Shown: positions 8,477 through 16,230, counted from the first letter of the stretch. The stretch: DNA of 64,000 nt from Frigoribacterium sp. VKM Ac-2836 (GCF_013248995.1 NZ_JABRPK010000003.1:115422-179421), one strand, 5' to 3'. The notes: generated by a model from the sequence alone, not told the origin. Numbers and translations: made by a program.

Positions 8477-9070
8477 ATGCTGAAGAACACCCTCACCACG
8501 AAGAAGTCCCTGCTCATCGCCGGCGGCATCGCCGGGGTGCTCGTCCTCGGTGGCGGAGGGGTCGCCCTCGCGTCGGGTCTCGACGACGGCGTGCCCGCGC
8601 AGACCCGCGACCGGGCCCAGGAGGCGGCGCTCGCCGAGACCGGCGGCGGCACCGTCACCGAGGTGGACAGCCTCGACGACGGGCTCGTCGGCTACGAGGT
8701 CGAGGTCGTCCTGCCGGACGGGCGCGAGGCGACGGTGCTGCTCGACGGCGACTACGCCGTGACCTCGAGCCGCGTCGACGACGACTCGCGGGGGTCCGAT
8801 GCCACCCCGACGCCCGTCGCGGGTTCGGGGCGAGACGACTCGGACGACGACTCGAACCGGGACGACGACCTGACCGGCGCCGACTACGACCGGGCCGAGG
8901 CCGCCGCACTCGCCGCCGCCGGTGGGGGCACGGTGACCGACGCCGACCGCAGCGACGACACCGGCGTGGCCTACGAGGTCGACGTGCGCCTCGACGACGG
9001 CACCGAGGTCGACGTCGACCTCGACCAGGCGTTCGGTGTCGTGCGCACCGACGTCGACGCCCGCCGCTGA
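8477..9070 (+). CDS. Secreted or anchored protein with two PepSY-like repeats
   Basis: A 197-residue protein. It has an N-terminal signal or anchor (KKSLLIAGGIAGVLVLGGGGVA). Two internal repeats follow, each with a conserved GGGTVT, a YEV strand and a DDG or DG turn, about residues 42-98 and 135-190. This is the pattern of PepSY domains, which often act outside the cell as inhibitors or calcium-responsive proteins. An Asp/Ser-rich linker joins them. CTTCAG repeats upstream tie it to the two-component system next door. It is likely a sensor partner or output of that system. Confidence 0.75.
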   Translation: MLKNTLTTKKSLLIAGGIAGVLVLGGGGVALASGLDDGVPAQTRDRAQEAALAETGGGTVTEVDSLDDGLVGYEVEVVLPDGREATVLLDGDYAVTSSRVDDDSRGSDATPTPVAGSGRDDSDDDSNRDDDLTGADYDRAEAAALAAAGGGTVTDADRSDDTGVAYEVDVRLDDGTEVDVDLDQAFGVVRTDVDARR

Positions 9071-9102
9071 CACCACTGCCCTGCCCCAGGGCGCCGCGAT
9101 GG

Positions 9103-9144
9103 CACGACGTGCCGCTCACCTCCGGAGGTGAGCGGCACGTCGTG
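9103..9144. repeat. Perfect 42-bp intergenic palindrome
   Basis: Two 21-bp arms meet with no spacer. The sequence CACGACGTGCCGCTCA is shared with the palindrome at 5941-5996. It sits between the PepSY-like gene and the hydrolase gene, where it can act as a terminator. Confidence 0.75.
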
Positions 9145-9186
9145 ACGTCTCGACCCGGGGCGGGCCGGTGATGGGAGACTGGTGCC

Positions 9187-10062
9187 GTGCCCACCTTCTC
9201 CGCCGCCCGAGGCGATTACGAGTTCACCGACGCCTACGGCGTGACCGTGCACTACTACGTCTGGAAGGCCGCGGCGCCCAAAGCCGTGGTGCAGATCGCC
9301 CACGGCCTCGGCGAGTACGCGCTGCGCTACGAAGACCTCGCGCAGGACCTCGTGCGCGCCGGCTACACGGTCTACGCGAACGACCACCTCGGCCACGGCG
9401 AGACCGGACTCGGCCAGTGGGGCGGCGACCACACGAAGCTCGGCCGCCTCGGCCCCTCGGGGCTGCGCGGGGCGATGGAGGCGGTGGTCCGGTTGACGGG
9501 CATCGCGCGCTCCGAGAACCCCGGCTCGCCGCTCGTGCTGCTCGGCCACTCCTGGGGCTCGTTGATGGCGCAGAAGCTCGTCGACGAGGGGTCGGACCGG
9601 TTCGACGCCGTCGTGCTGAGCGGCACGGCCTACCGTATGCCCGGCAGCATGAACGCCGGTGATCTGAACGCCCGGCACGCCCACCTCGGTGACACCGGCT
9701 ACGAGTGGCTCAGCCGTGACCAGGCCGTGGTCGACGCCATGGCCGCCGACCCCCTGTCGGTGCAGGCCACGGCTCGGCAACTGTTCGGCACGGTCGACAC
9801 GTTGCGCTTGATGGGCCGCCCGTCGACGCGGCTCGCGAGCGACCTGCCCGTGCTCGTCCTCGTCGGCGACGACGACCCGCTCGGCGGCGAGGCGAGCGCC
9901 CGGAAGCTCGCCGACGCGTACGTGAACCGCAGCCGGCTCAGCGACGTCGAGCTCGTGGTCTACCGCGGCGCCCGGCACGAGGTGTTCCGCGAGACCAACC
10001 GCGACGAGGTCGTGGCCGACCTGGTGCGCTGGCTCGACGACCGCGTGGGGCACCAGGCATAG
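9187..10062 (+). CDS. Alpha/beta hydrolase, monoacylglycerol-lipase-like
   Basis: A 291-residue hydrolase of the Hydrolase_4 (serine aminopeptidase S33, lysophospholipase) group. The nucleophile is Ser122 in LLGHSWGSLMAQ. The acid is probably the Asp of VLVGDDDPLGG, and the histidine is in YRGARHEVFRET. The oxyanion region is AHGLGEYALRY. No signal peptide is visible, so it probably acts in the cytosol on acylglycerols. The GTG start is chosen because GAGACT lies 6 nt before it. The stop TAG overlaps the -10 box of the next gene. Confidence 0.85.
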   Translation: MPTFSAARGDYEFTDAYGVTVHYYVWKAAAPKAVVQIAHGLGEYALRYEDLAQDLVRAGYTVYANDHLGHGETGLGQWGGDHTKLGRLGPSGLRGAMEAVVRLTGIARSENPGSPLVLLGHSWGSLMAQKLVDEGSDRFDAVVLSGTAYRMPGSMNAGDLNARHAHLGDTGYEWLSRDQAVVDAMAADPLSVQATARQLFGTVDTLRLMGRPSTRLASDLPVLVLVGDDDPLGGEASARKLADAYVNRSRLSDVELVVYRGARHEVFRETNRDEVVADLVRWLDDRVGHQA

Positions 10063-10065
10063 GCT
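10060..10065 (+). promoter_or_regulatory. -10 box TAGGCT, leaderless start of lplA
   Basis: TAGGCT overlaps the stop codon of the hydrolase gene and ends 6 nt before the ATG at 10072. Confidence 0.5.
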
Positions 10066-10071
10066 GCGACC

Positions 10072-11121
10072 ATGCACGGTGAGTACAAGGTCCCAGGCGG
10101 AAAGCTCGTGGTCGTCGACCTCGACGTCAAAGAGGGGCGCATCGCCGGGTTCCGGCTCGCCGGTGACTTCTTCCTCGAGCCCGACACGGCGCTCGACGCC
10201 ATCGACCGGGCGGTGAACGGCCTGCCGGTCGAATCCGACGCGGCGACGATCGCGGCGACGATCAGGCAGGGCCTGCCGGCCGACGCGGTGCTGCTGGGCT
10301 TCTCGCCCGAGGCGATCGCCGTGGCGATCCGTCGCAGCCTCTCGAAGGCGACCGACTGGCGCGACTACGACTGGCAGATCATCCACGACGCTCCGGTGTC
10401 GCCCAACGTTCACCTCGCCCTCGACCAGGTGCTCACCGAAGAGGTGGGGGCGGGTCGCCGGGGGCCCACGCTGCGCTTCTGGGAGTGGGACCAGCCGGCC
10501 GTGGTCATCGGCAGTTTCCAGTCGCTGAAGAACGAGGTCGACCTCGACGCCGCCTCGACCCACGGCTTCGAGGTGGTGCGCCGTATCAGCGGCGGCGGCG
10601 CCATGTTCATGGACGCGCAGTCCATCGTCACCTACTCGCTCTACGCCCCGGGCGAGCTCGTGCAGGGCATGAGCTTCGCCGACTCGTACGCGTACCTCGA
10701 CGAATGGGTCATCACCGCGCTCAAGTCGCTCGGCATCGACGCGTTCTACCAACCGCTCAACGACATCACGAGCGCCAAGGGCAAGATCGGCGGGGCGGCG
10801 CAGAAGCGACTCGGCAACGGGGCGTTGCTGCACCACGCCACCATGTCGTACGACATGGACGGCGACAAGATGGTGCAGGTCCTCCGCATCGGCCGCGAGA
10901 AGATGAGCGACAAGGGCACGACCAGCGCCGCGAAGCGGGTCGACCCGCTGCGCAGCCAGACCGGACTGTCACGGTCCGAGATCATCGAGCGACTCAAGCA
11001 GACCTTCACCGGCCTCTACGGCGCGACCGAGGGCCACGTCACCGAGGCCGAACTCGACAAAGCGGAGCAACTCGTCACCTCGAAGTTCGCGACGCCCGAG
11101 TGGCTGGCGCGGGTGCCCTGA
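10072..11121 (+). CDS. lplA: Lipoate-protein ligase A family protein
   Basis: A 349-residue protein that attaches lipoate, or a similar acid, to 2-oxoacid dehydrogenase or glycine cleavage proteins. The catalytic domain (about residues 105-340) contains the lipoyl-pocket motif VVRRISGGGAMF and the lysine segment SAKGKIGGAAQKR. The first 90 residues (GEYKVPGGKLVVVDLDVKEGRI) resemble the small accessory domain, which is C-terminal in E. coli LplA. Here it is fused at the N-terminus. The gene seems to have its own leaderless promoter. Octanoyl-transfer activity cannot be excluded. Confidence 0.88.
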   Translation: MHGEYKVPGGKLVVVDLDVKEGRIAGFRLAGDFFLEPDTALDAIDRAVNGLPVESDAATIAATIRQGLPADAVLLGFSPEAIAVAIRRSLSKATDWRDYDWQIIHDAPVSPNVHLALDQVLTEEVGAGRRGPTLRFWEWDQPAVVIGSFQSLKNEVDLDAASTHGFEVVRRISGGGAMFMDAQSIVTYSLYAPGELVQGMSFADSYAYLDEWVITALKSLGIDAFYQPLNDITSAKGKIGGAAQKRLGNGALLHHATMSYDMDGDKMVQVLRIGREKMSDKGTTSAAKRVDPLRSQTGLSRSEIIERLKQTFTGLYGATEGHVTEAELDKAEQLVTSKFATPEWLARVP

Positions 11122-11203
11122 GCACGCGACGGGCGCCGACGAGGCGACCCGCGCCTCCTGCACGGCGCCCGCCTCGGCCGGGCCGGGCAGCGCCGCGCCG
11201 GGG

Positions 11204-11488
11204 TCAGCGGTCGAGCAGCTCGCGGTAGTCGACGTGATCCTCGACGAAGTCGACCACGAACGGGCAGAGCGGCACGACGCGGAGGTCGGTGTTCGCCCGC
11301 ACGTCGTCGAGGGCGCCCTGGACGAGTCGAGCCCCGAGGCCGGCGGAGCGTCGACTGGGCTCGATCTCGGTGTGGGTGAAGCGGATCTCGTGGCCGACGA
11401 CGTCGTAGGCCGCGAAGCCGATCGTCTCGCCGTCCTCGACGAGGGCGTACTGGTTCTGGGTGGGGCGGTTCTCTACCTCGGTGGTCAT
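11204..11488 (-). CDS. Small GNAT-like N-acetyltransferase (YjdJ type)
   Basis: A 94-residue single-domain acetyltransferase of the short N-acetyltransferase (YjdJ/GtlA-like) group. The acetyl-CoA loop is RRSAGLGARLVQGAL, preceded by the strand FTHTEIEP. The C-terminal cysteine-proline segment VVPLCPFVVDFV is typical of the family, whose biological substrates are unknown. It is divergent from the DNA methyltransferase gene, with 71 bp between the two start codons. Confidence 0.85.
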   Translation of the reverse strand: MTTEVENRPTQNQYALVEDGETIGFAAYDVVGHEIRFTHTEIEPSRRSAGLGARLVQGALDDVRANTDLRVVPLCPFVVDFVEDHVDYRELLDR

Positions 11489-11547
11489 CCCGACACGCTA
11501 CGCGCCTCGGGCCGGGAGTCGGGCACGTGTCGGCGCCCGGCAGGCAG

Positions 11548-11553
11548 CAGAAT
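11548..11553 (+). promoter_or_regulatory. -10 box CAGAAT, leaderless start of the methyltransferase
   Basis: CAGAAT ends 6 nt before the ATG at 11560. An identical arrangement precedes the YchJ gene at 54836. Confidence 0.45.
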
Positions 11554-11559
11554 GGTCGG

Positions 11560-12420
11560 ATGCCCCTCGACTGGACCACCGCCTCCCCGAGCCTCGTGGT
11601 CCACGGCGACAACCTCGACGTCACGGTGCAGCTGCCCGACGGCGGATTCACCATCGTGTACCTCGACCCCCCGTTCAACACGGGGCGGCAGCAGCGACGC
11701 CGGTCCACGACGTCGGTGCGCAGCGCCGAGGACTCGATCACCTCGGTGACGGGCTTCAAGGGCGTGCAGTACGAGCGCATCCGTGGCGACCTGATGGGCT
11801 ACGACGACCGGTTCGAGGACTACTGGTCGTTCCTCGAGCCACGTCTGGCCGAGGCCTGGCGGTTACTCGCGCCCGACGGCACGCTCTACCTCCACCTCGA
11901 CTACCGCGAGGCGCACTACGCGAAGGTGCTGCTCGACGCCCTGTTCGGGCGGGACTGCTTCTTGAACGAGATCATCTGGGCCTACGACTACGGCGCGAAG
12001 AGCCGCAACCGGTGGCCGACCAAGCACGACACGATCCTGGTCTACGTCAAGGACCCCAAGACCTACCACTTCGACTCGACGAGCGTCGACCGCGAACCGT
12101 ACATGGCGCCGGGCCTCGTCACGCCCGAGAAGGTGGCCCGGGGCAAGCTGCCGACCGACGTGTGGTGGCACACCATCGTGTCGCCCACGGGGCGGGAGAA
12201 GACCGGCTACCCGACGCAGAAGCCCGAGGGTGTGCTGCGGCGCATCGTCCAGGCCTCGAGCCGAGAGGGCGACTGGGTCCTCGACTTCTTCGCCGGCAGC
12301 GGTACGACCGGCGCCGTGGCCGAGGCCCTCGGGCGCAACTACCTGCTCGTCGACAGCAACGAGGAGGCGGTGGCCGTCATGCGCAGACGGCTCCCGACGG
12401 CGCGGGTCGAGTCGGCCTGA
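11560..12420 (+). CDS. Orphan site-specific DNA methyltransferase (beta class)
   Basis: A 286-residue DNA methyltransferase. The catalytic motif IV (YLDPPFNTG, residues 34-42) precedes the AdoMet motif I (LDFFAGSGTTG, near residue 245). This permuted order defines the beta class. DPPF points to N6-adenine or N4-cytosine methylation. No restriction endonuclease or specificity subunit adjoins it. It is therefore probably a solitary housekeeping or epigenetic methylase. The recognition site is unknown. The start is supported by the CAGAAT box 6 nt upstream. Confidence 0.9.
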   Translation: MPLDWTTASPSLVVHGDNLDVTVQLPDGGFTIVYLDPPFNTGRQQRRRSTTSVRSAEDSITSVTGFKGVQYERIRGDLMGYDDRFEDYWSFLEPRLAEAWRLLAPDGTLYLHLDYREAHYAKVLLDALFGRDCFLNEIIWAYDYGAKSRNRWPTKHDTILVYVKDPKTYHFDSTSVDREPYMAPGLVTPEKVARGKLPTDVWWHTIVSPTGREKTGYPTQKPEGVLRRIVQASSREGDWVLDFFAGSGTTGAVAEALGRNYLLVDSNEEAVAVMRRRLPTARVESA

Positions 12421-12450
12421 GCCCCCGCGGGCGGATGCGCGCCTCGAGGG

Positions 12451-13029
12451 TCAGGAGGCGGAGGCGGAGGCAGAGGCGGAGGGGGAGTCGGCCACGGCCG
12501 ACGTCGGTTCGTCGTCGACGTGGTGGTCGTCGATCTCGATGGCCGCCGTCATGCGCTGCAGGAAGCCCACGACCACGGCGGCCTGGTCGGCGTCCAGCGA
12601 CTCCGCCGTCGAGATCATGCGCGCGTGCATGGCGGCCATGGTGTCGCGGACCTCGGAGTTCGACTCGCCCGTGGCGGTCAGCAGGACCCCGCGCTTGTCG
12701 GACGGGTGCGGGTGTCGCAGCATGTGACCGCTGGTGACGAGTCGGTTGATCAGCACCGAGGTCGAGGCCGAGGTGATCTTCAGCTGGGCGGCGAGCTCTT
12801 TCGCACTGACGGGTTCGCCCCGGCGCTGGGCCCGCAACAGGAACCGCAGCGCGGCGAGGTCGGTGTCGTTCATCTTCATCGACTTGCGGGTGCGCGCTCG
12901 CATGGCGACCTCGGCGGCGCGGTAGGCGCGCAAGGTGTTGAGCACGGTCACACCGCGTTCTTCGGTGCTGCTGGTGTACCAGTAGCCGGACGCGTCGAAG
13001 GGTGCGGCGGTGGCGTGCTGATCGGGCAT
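12451..13029 (-). CDS. MarR-family regulator with low-complexity tail
   Basis: A 192-residue winged-helix protein. The DNA-binding core has PVSAKELAAQLKITSASTSVLINRLV followed by the wing HPHPSDKRGVLLTATG. The C-terminus ends in a Ser/Ala run encoded by a GGAGGC-type tandem repeat at 12451-12490. Of the two possible ATGs, 13029 is preferred because TAGACT lies 8 nt upstream (plus-strand 13038-13043). The perfect dyad GCTAG-N5-CTAGC overlaps the -35 region, which suggests autorepression. The DHA2 exporter gene upstream on the same strand is a plausible target. Confidence 0.85.
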   Translation of the reverse strand: MPDQHATAAPFDASGYWYTSSTEERGVTVLNTLRAYRAAEVAMRARTRKSMKMNDTDLAALRFLLRAQRRGEPVSAKELAAQLKITSASTSVLINRLVTSGHMLRHPHPSDKRGVLLTATGESNSEVRDTMAAMHARMISTAESLDADQAAVVVGFLQRMTAAIEIDDHHVDDEPTSAVADSPSASASASAS

Positions 13030-13037
13030 GAGGCGGA

Positions 13038-13043
13038 GTCTAG
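13038..13043 (-). promoter_or_regulatory. -10 box TAGACT of the second MarR gene
   Basis: On the minus strand TAGACT ends 8 nt before the ATG at 13029. Confidence 0.45.
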
Positions 13044-13051
13044 CCCACATC

Positions 13052-13066
13052 GCTAGCCCGTCTAGC
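13052..13066. promoter_or_regulatory. Operator dyad GCTAG-N5-CTAGC (copy 1)
   Basis: A perfect 5-bp inverted repeat with a 5-bp spacer in the MarR promoter. An identical dyad at 50706-50720 lies the same distance (66-69 bp) upstream of a similar -10 box. Both are followed by the same colinear AAAA and TGA-C-GGG blocks. Confidence 0.6.
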
Positions 13067-13146
13067 TAAAAAGTTGCGACTGACCAGGGATTATCGGCTC
13101 GTGTCAACCCCTGTGCCGCCGGGTGTGCCCGTCTTAGGCTGGAGTG

Positions 13147-13266
13147 GTCCGCCTCAAGTGGGCAGAGACGTCCCGCCGCGTCGACCGGAGCTTCACGCAG
13201 GGGATCGATTCGGTGGGCGTCCCGTGGACGGAGAAAGGCCGCACGCCCGATGGGCGTGCGGCCTTC
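13147..13266 (+). ncRNA. Candidate sRNA A, homologous to the locus at 50798
   Basis: There is no coding signal on the plus strand here. A TAGGCT box (13135-13140) with TGTGCC 17 bp upstream could start an RNA near 13147. It would end at the hairpin 13235-13265. The blocks CCGCC, GTGGGC, CCCG and GGAGCTTC recur in the same order at 50798-50916. The segment GAGCTTCACGCAGGG is complementary to the minus-strand RNA encoded opposite. Transcription is inferred. Confidence 0.4.
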
Positions 13267-13346
13267 GATTGTCTCGCCTCCCGCGTGAGCTTCACGGGCA
13301 GGGAACGCCGGACACGAGACGATCCGTTCGGCACCGAAGCACCGTC
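13228..13346 (-). ncRNA. Candidate sRNA 1, homologous to the locus at 55318
   Basis: On the minus strand a TAGCGT box (plus-strand 13353-13358) is followed by a GGTGC-TTCG-GTGCC hairpin. An 18-nt block TCCCTGCCCGTGAAGCTC then follows, exactly as at 55383-55400. A GC-rich hairpin ending in TTTCTCC closes the element. It lies downstream of the DHA2 exporter gene and could instead be that gene's 3' UTR. Conservation between the two loci without any reading frame argues for RNA function. Confidence 0.45.
13235..13265. terminator. Bidirectional terminator between the convergent sRNA candidates
   Basis: The arms AAGGCCGCACGCCC and GGGCGTGCGGCCTT pair perfectly around a 3-nt loop. The minus strand has a TTTCTCC tail, and the plus strand a weaker one. 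Confidence 0.7.
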
Positions 13347-13419
13347 CAGGGAACGCTACCCGACACCTGGTGCGTCGCGACACCAGCTCGCCCGCATCGG
13401 GCTCGACGATCGCGTCGGA

Positions 13420-15249
13420 TCAGGACCGTGGCGTCCCGTCGTCGCGTCGCTCGCCCGAGGCCGCGACGTCGATCGACCCGGTGTCGGGTGCGACGAGCGA
13501 CCCGGTGCGGGCCGCGGCGGCCTGGGCCGAGAGCGCCGCGTCGGCGGCCACGGCGGCCCGGGCGTCGTCGGCCGCCTCGTCGATCGCCGACTTCTGGCGA
13601 AGGGGCGTGGCCTTGAGGAAGAAGCTCAGCGCGAAGGCCACGAGCACGACCGCGAGGGCGACCCAGAACACGGTCACGGCCGCGTTCGCGAAACCGTCGA
13701 GGAAGGGTGCGGCGAGGCGGCGGTCCGCGGTGTTCAAGAACGACGTGTTGCCGTCGAGCGCCCCGCTGACCTGCGAGGTGTCCCCGCTGCCGGCCGCCTG
13801 GTAGAGCTTGAGGATGGCCGCGTTCGCCGGGTCGGTCAGCACCGACTGGTCGGCGAGGGCGGCCTGGGCCCGGCTCTGCAGGCTCGAGTCGGCGAACGCC
13901 GCCGCGATCGTCTGGGGGATGCGGCTGAAGAGCACGGAGAACAGCACGGCCGTGCCGAGCGTCCCGCCGATCTGGCGGAAGAACGTCGACGCCGAGGTCG
14001 CCACGCCGATGTCGCGGGCACCGACCGAGTTCTGCGACGCGATCGTGAGGGTCTGCATCAGCTGCCCGAGACCCAGGCCGACGAGCAGCATGCCGACCAT
14101 CATGAACCAGTACGGCTTGTCGAACGAGAGGTTCGTGAACCAGAAGAACCCGGCGGCCATGAACGCCGTGCCCGTGATCGGGAAGATCTTGTACTTGCCC
14201 GTCCGAGAGATGAGCTGGCCGGCCACGATCGACGAGATCATCAACCCGGCGATCATCGGCAGCATCTGGAAACCGCTCTCGGTCGGTGTCGCGCCGTTCA
14301 CGAGCTGGAGGTAGAGCGGCACCGTCAACAGGGCGCCGAACATGCCGAACCCGACGAGCACGCCGAGCACGGTCGCCATCGAGAAGGTCGGGTTGCGGAA
14401 CAGCTTGAGGGGGATCAGCGCGTCGTCGCCCATCGATCGCTCGATCATGACGAAGGCGACGATGCCGACGGCCCCGATCACGTAGCAGGCGAAGGCCCCG
14501 GGCGAGCTCCAGCCCCAGGTGCGGCCCTGCTCGGCCACCAGCAGCAAGGGCACGGCGGCCACGATGACGGACGCGGCGCCGAACCAGTCGATCCGCACGT
14601 TCTCCCGTCGCTTCTGGCCCGGGATGTGCAGGAACCGCACGACGATGAAGAGGGCGACGATGCCGATGGGCACGTTGATCAGGAACACCCAGCGCCACCC
14701 GGTGACGAACAGGATCTGGTCGGCTCCCGCGAACAGTCCGCCGACGAGCGGGCCGATGACGCTCGAGATGCCGAACACGGCCAGGAAGTAGCCTTGGTAC
14801 TTGGCGCGCTCGCGCGGGGCGAGGATGTCACCCATGATCGTGAGGGGCAGGGCCATGAGGCCACCGGCGCCCATGCCCTGGATCGCCCGGAAGATCGCGA
14901 GCTGGTACATGCTCTCGGAGAAGCCGGCCGCGATCGACCCCAGCAAGAAGATCGTGATGGCGATCAGGAAGAGCGGCCTCCGGCCGAAGATGTCGCTGAG
15001 CTTGCCGTAGATCGGCGTCGAGATGGTCGACACGATCAGGTACGCGGTCGTGACCCAGGCCTGCAGGCTGAGCCCGTCGAGGTCGTCGGCGATCGTCCGC
15101 ATCGAGGTGCCCACGATCGTCTGGTCGAGGGCCGAGAGGAACATGCCGGCCATCAGGCCGAAGATGACGTACAGGATCTGGCGGTGGGTCATCAGGCCCT
15201 GACGCTCGGCGGGGGCCGTGGTCGCGGGGGCGGGGGCAGCGCTCGACAT
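13420..15249 (-). CDS. DHA2-family MFS drug exporter (EmrB/QacA type)
   Basis: A 609-residue permease with about 14 membrane helices. The QacA-type signatures are visible: LSALDQTIVGTSMRTIADDL in helix 1, GKLSDIFGRRP for motif A, and GMGAGGLMALPLTIMGDI. It most likely exports toxic compounds using the proton gradient. A large extracellular loop lies before the last helix, and the C-terminal cytosolic tail is Ala-rich. A TTGCG-N5-CGCAA dyad lies 40 bp before the ATG. The second MarR gene downstream on the same strand is a candidate regulator. Confidence 0.9.
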   Translation of the reverse strand: MSSAAPAPATTAPAERQGLMTHRQILYVIFGLMAGMFLSALDQTIVGTSMRTIADDLDGLSLQAWVTTAYLIVSTISTPIYGKLSDIFGRRPLFLIAITIFLLGSIAAGFSESMYQLAIFRAIQGMGAGGLMALPLTIMGDILAPRERAKYQGYFLAVFGISSVIGPLVGGLFAGADQILFVTGWRWVFLINVPIGIVALFIVVRFLHIPGQKRRENVRIDWFGAASVIVAAVPLLLVAEQGRTWGWSSPGAFACYVIGAVGIVAFVMIERSMGDDALIPLKLFRNPTFSMATVLGVLVGFGMFGALLTVPLYLQLVNGATPTESGFQMLPMIAGLMISSIVAGQLISRTGKYKIFPITGTAFMAAGFFWFTNLSFDKPYWFMMVGMLLVGLGLGQLMQTLTIASQNSVGARDIGVATSASTFFRQIGGTLGTAVLFSVLFSRIPQTIAAAFADSSLQSRAQAALADQSVLTDPANAAILKLYQAAGSGDTSQVSGALDGNTSFLNTADRRLAAPFLDGFANAAVTVFWVALAVVLVAFALSFFLKATPLRQKSAIDEAADDARAAVAADAALSAQAAAARTGSLVAPDTGSIDVAASGERRDDGTPRS

Positions 15250-15288
15250 GGTGTCTCTTCTGTCTGGTGGGGGAGGCGCGACTGGTCA

Positions 15289-15303
15289 TTGCGCGGTACG
15301 CAA
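15289..15303. promoter_or_regulatory. Operator-like dyad TTGCG-N5-CGCAA
   Basis: A perfect inverted repeat 40 bp upstream of the DHA2 exporter start, in the divergent region shared with the VanY gene. It differs from the GCTAG dyad of the nearby MarR gene, so another regulator may act here. Confidence 0.4.
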
Positions 15304-15397
15304 AGTTACTTCACGGGCAAGATTTCGACAAGAAGAGGGATCGTGGCGTCCAGGGCCTTCCCGAGACGTCCGACGATGCCCGCCCGTGGCTCGTGAC

Positions 15398-15403
15398 TAG
15401 GCT
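15398..15403 (+). promoter_or_regulatory. -10 box TAGGCT, leaderless VanY start
   Basis: TAGGCT ends 7 nt before the ATG at 15411. Confidence 0.5.
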
Positions 15404-15410
15404 CGGTGCG

Positions 15411-16226
15411 ATGTCTCGACGCCCCTTCCTGCCGCGCCCCGTGACGACCGTCCTGGCCCTCGTGCTGACGACCGGTCTGCTGGCCGCATGCACGGGGGGC
15501 GCGCCCGAGCCGAGCCCGAGCACGTCGGCCGTGACCGTCTCGCCGACGCTCACACCCACACCCACACCGACCCCGACCGAGGAGGCGCCTCCCACGTCCC
15601 CCACGACACCCGCGTTCGACAAGGCGGCCCGGTCGGTGGACGACCCGGCCAGCCTCTGGGTGGTCAGCGACAAGCTGCGGCCCCTCGACCCGGTCGACTA
15701 CGTCCCCGCCGACCTCGTCACACCCGACGTCACCCACCAGAACCCGCCGACCCTGCGGGCCGAGGCCGCCGCTGCGGTCGTCGCGATGTTCCAGGCGGGC
15801 GAGGCCGAGGGTGCCGGATCGTTCCAGGTGCAGAGCGCGTACCGCTCGTACGACACCCAGGTGAGCGTCTACGCCGGTTGGGTGCAGCGACTCGGGCAGG
15901 CCCAGGCCGACGCCCAGAGCGCCCGCCCCGGGTTCAGCGAGCACCAGACGGGGCTCGCCCTCGACATCAGCCCCGTGCCGCTGAGCTGCGCGCTGCAGGC
16001 CTGCTTCGGCGACACGCCCCAGGGGCAATGGCTGGCGGCCAACGCATGGCGCTTCGGATTCTTGCTGCGCTACCCGGCCGACAAGGTCGCCGTGACCGGC
16101 TTCACGTTCGAGCCGTGGCACTTCCGGTACGTCGGCGTGCCGCTCGCCACCGAGATGCACGACACCGGCGTCACCACCCTCGAGGAGTTCTTCGGCCTGC
16201 CCGCCGCCCCGGACTACGCCGGCTGA
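15411..16226 (+). CDS. VanY-type D-Ala-D-Ala carboxypeptidase lipoprotein
   Basis: A 271-residue M15B peptidase that trims the terminal D-alanine of cell-wall peptides outside the membrane. A lipoprotein signal peptide ends at the lipobox LLAAC. A Pro/Thr-rich linker follows, then the zinc peptidase domain. The zinc ligands are His and Asp in SEHQTGLALDI and His in FEPWHFRYVG. The start at 15411 is preferred because it gives a complete signal peptide and lies 7 nt after TAGGCT. A longer in-frame start at 15267 would place about 48 residues before the signal. Confidence 0.9.
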   Translation: MSRRPFLPRPVTTVLALVLTTGLLAACTGGAPEPSPSTSAVTVSPTLTPTPTPTPTEEAPPTSPTTPAFDKAARSVDDPASLWVVSDKLRPLDPVDYVPADLVTPDVTHQNPPTLRAEAAAAVVAMFQAGEAEGAGSFQVQSAYRSYDTQVSVYAGWVQRLGQAQADAQSARPGFSEHQTGLALDISPVPLSCALQACFGDTPQGQWLAANAWRFGFLLRYPADKVAVTGFTFEPWHFRYVGVPLATEMHDTGVTTLEEFFGLPAAPDYAG

Positions 16227-16230
16227 GCCC

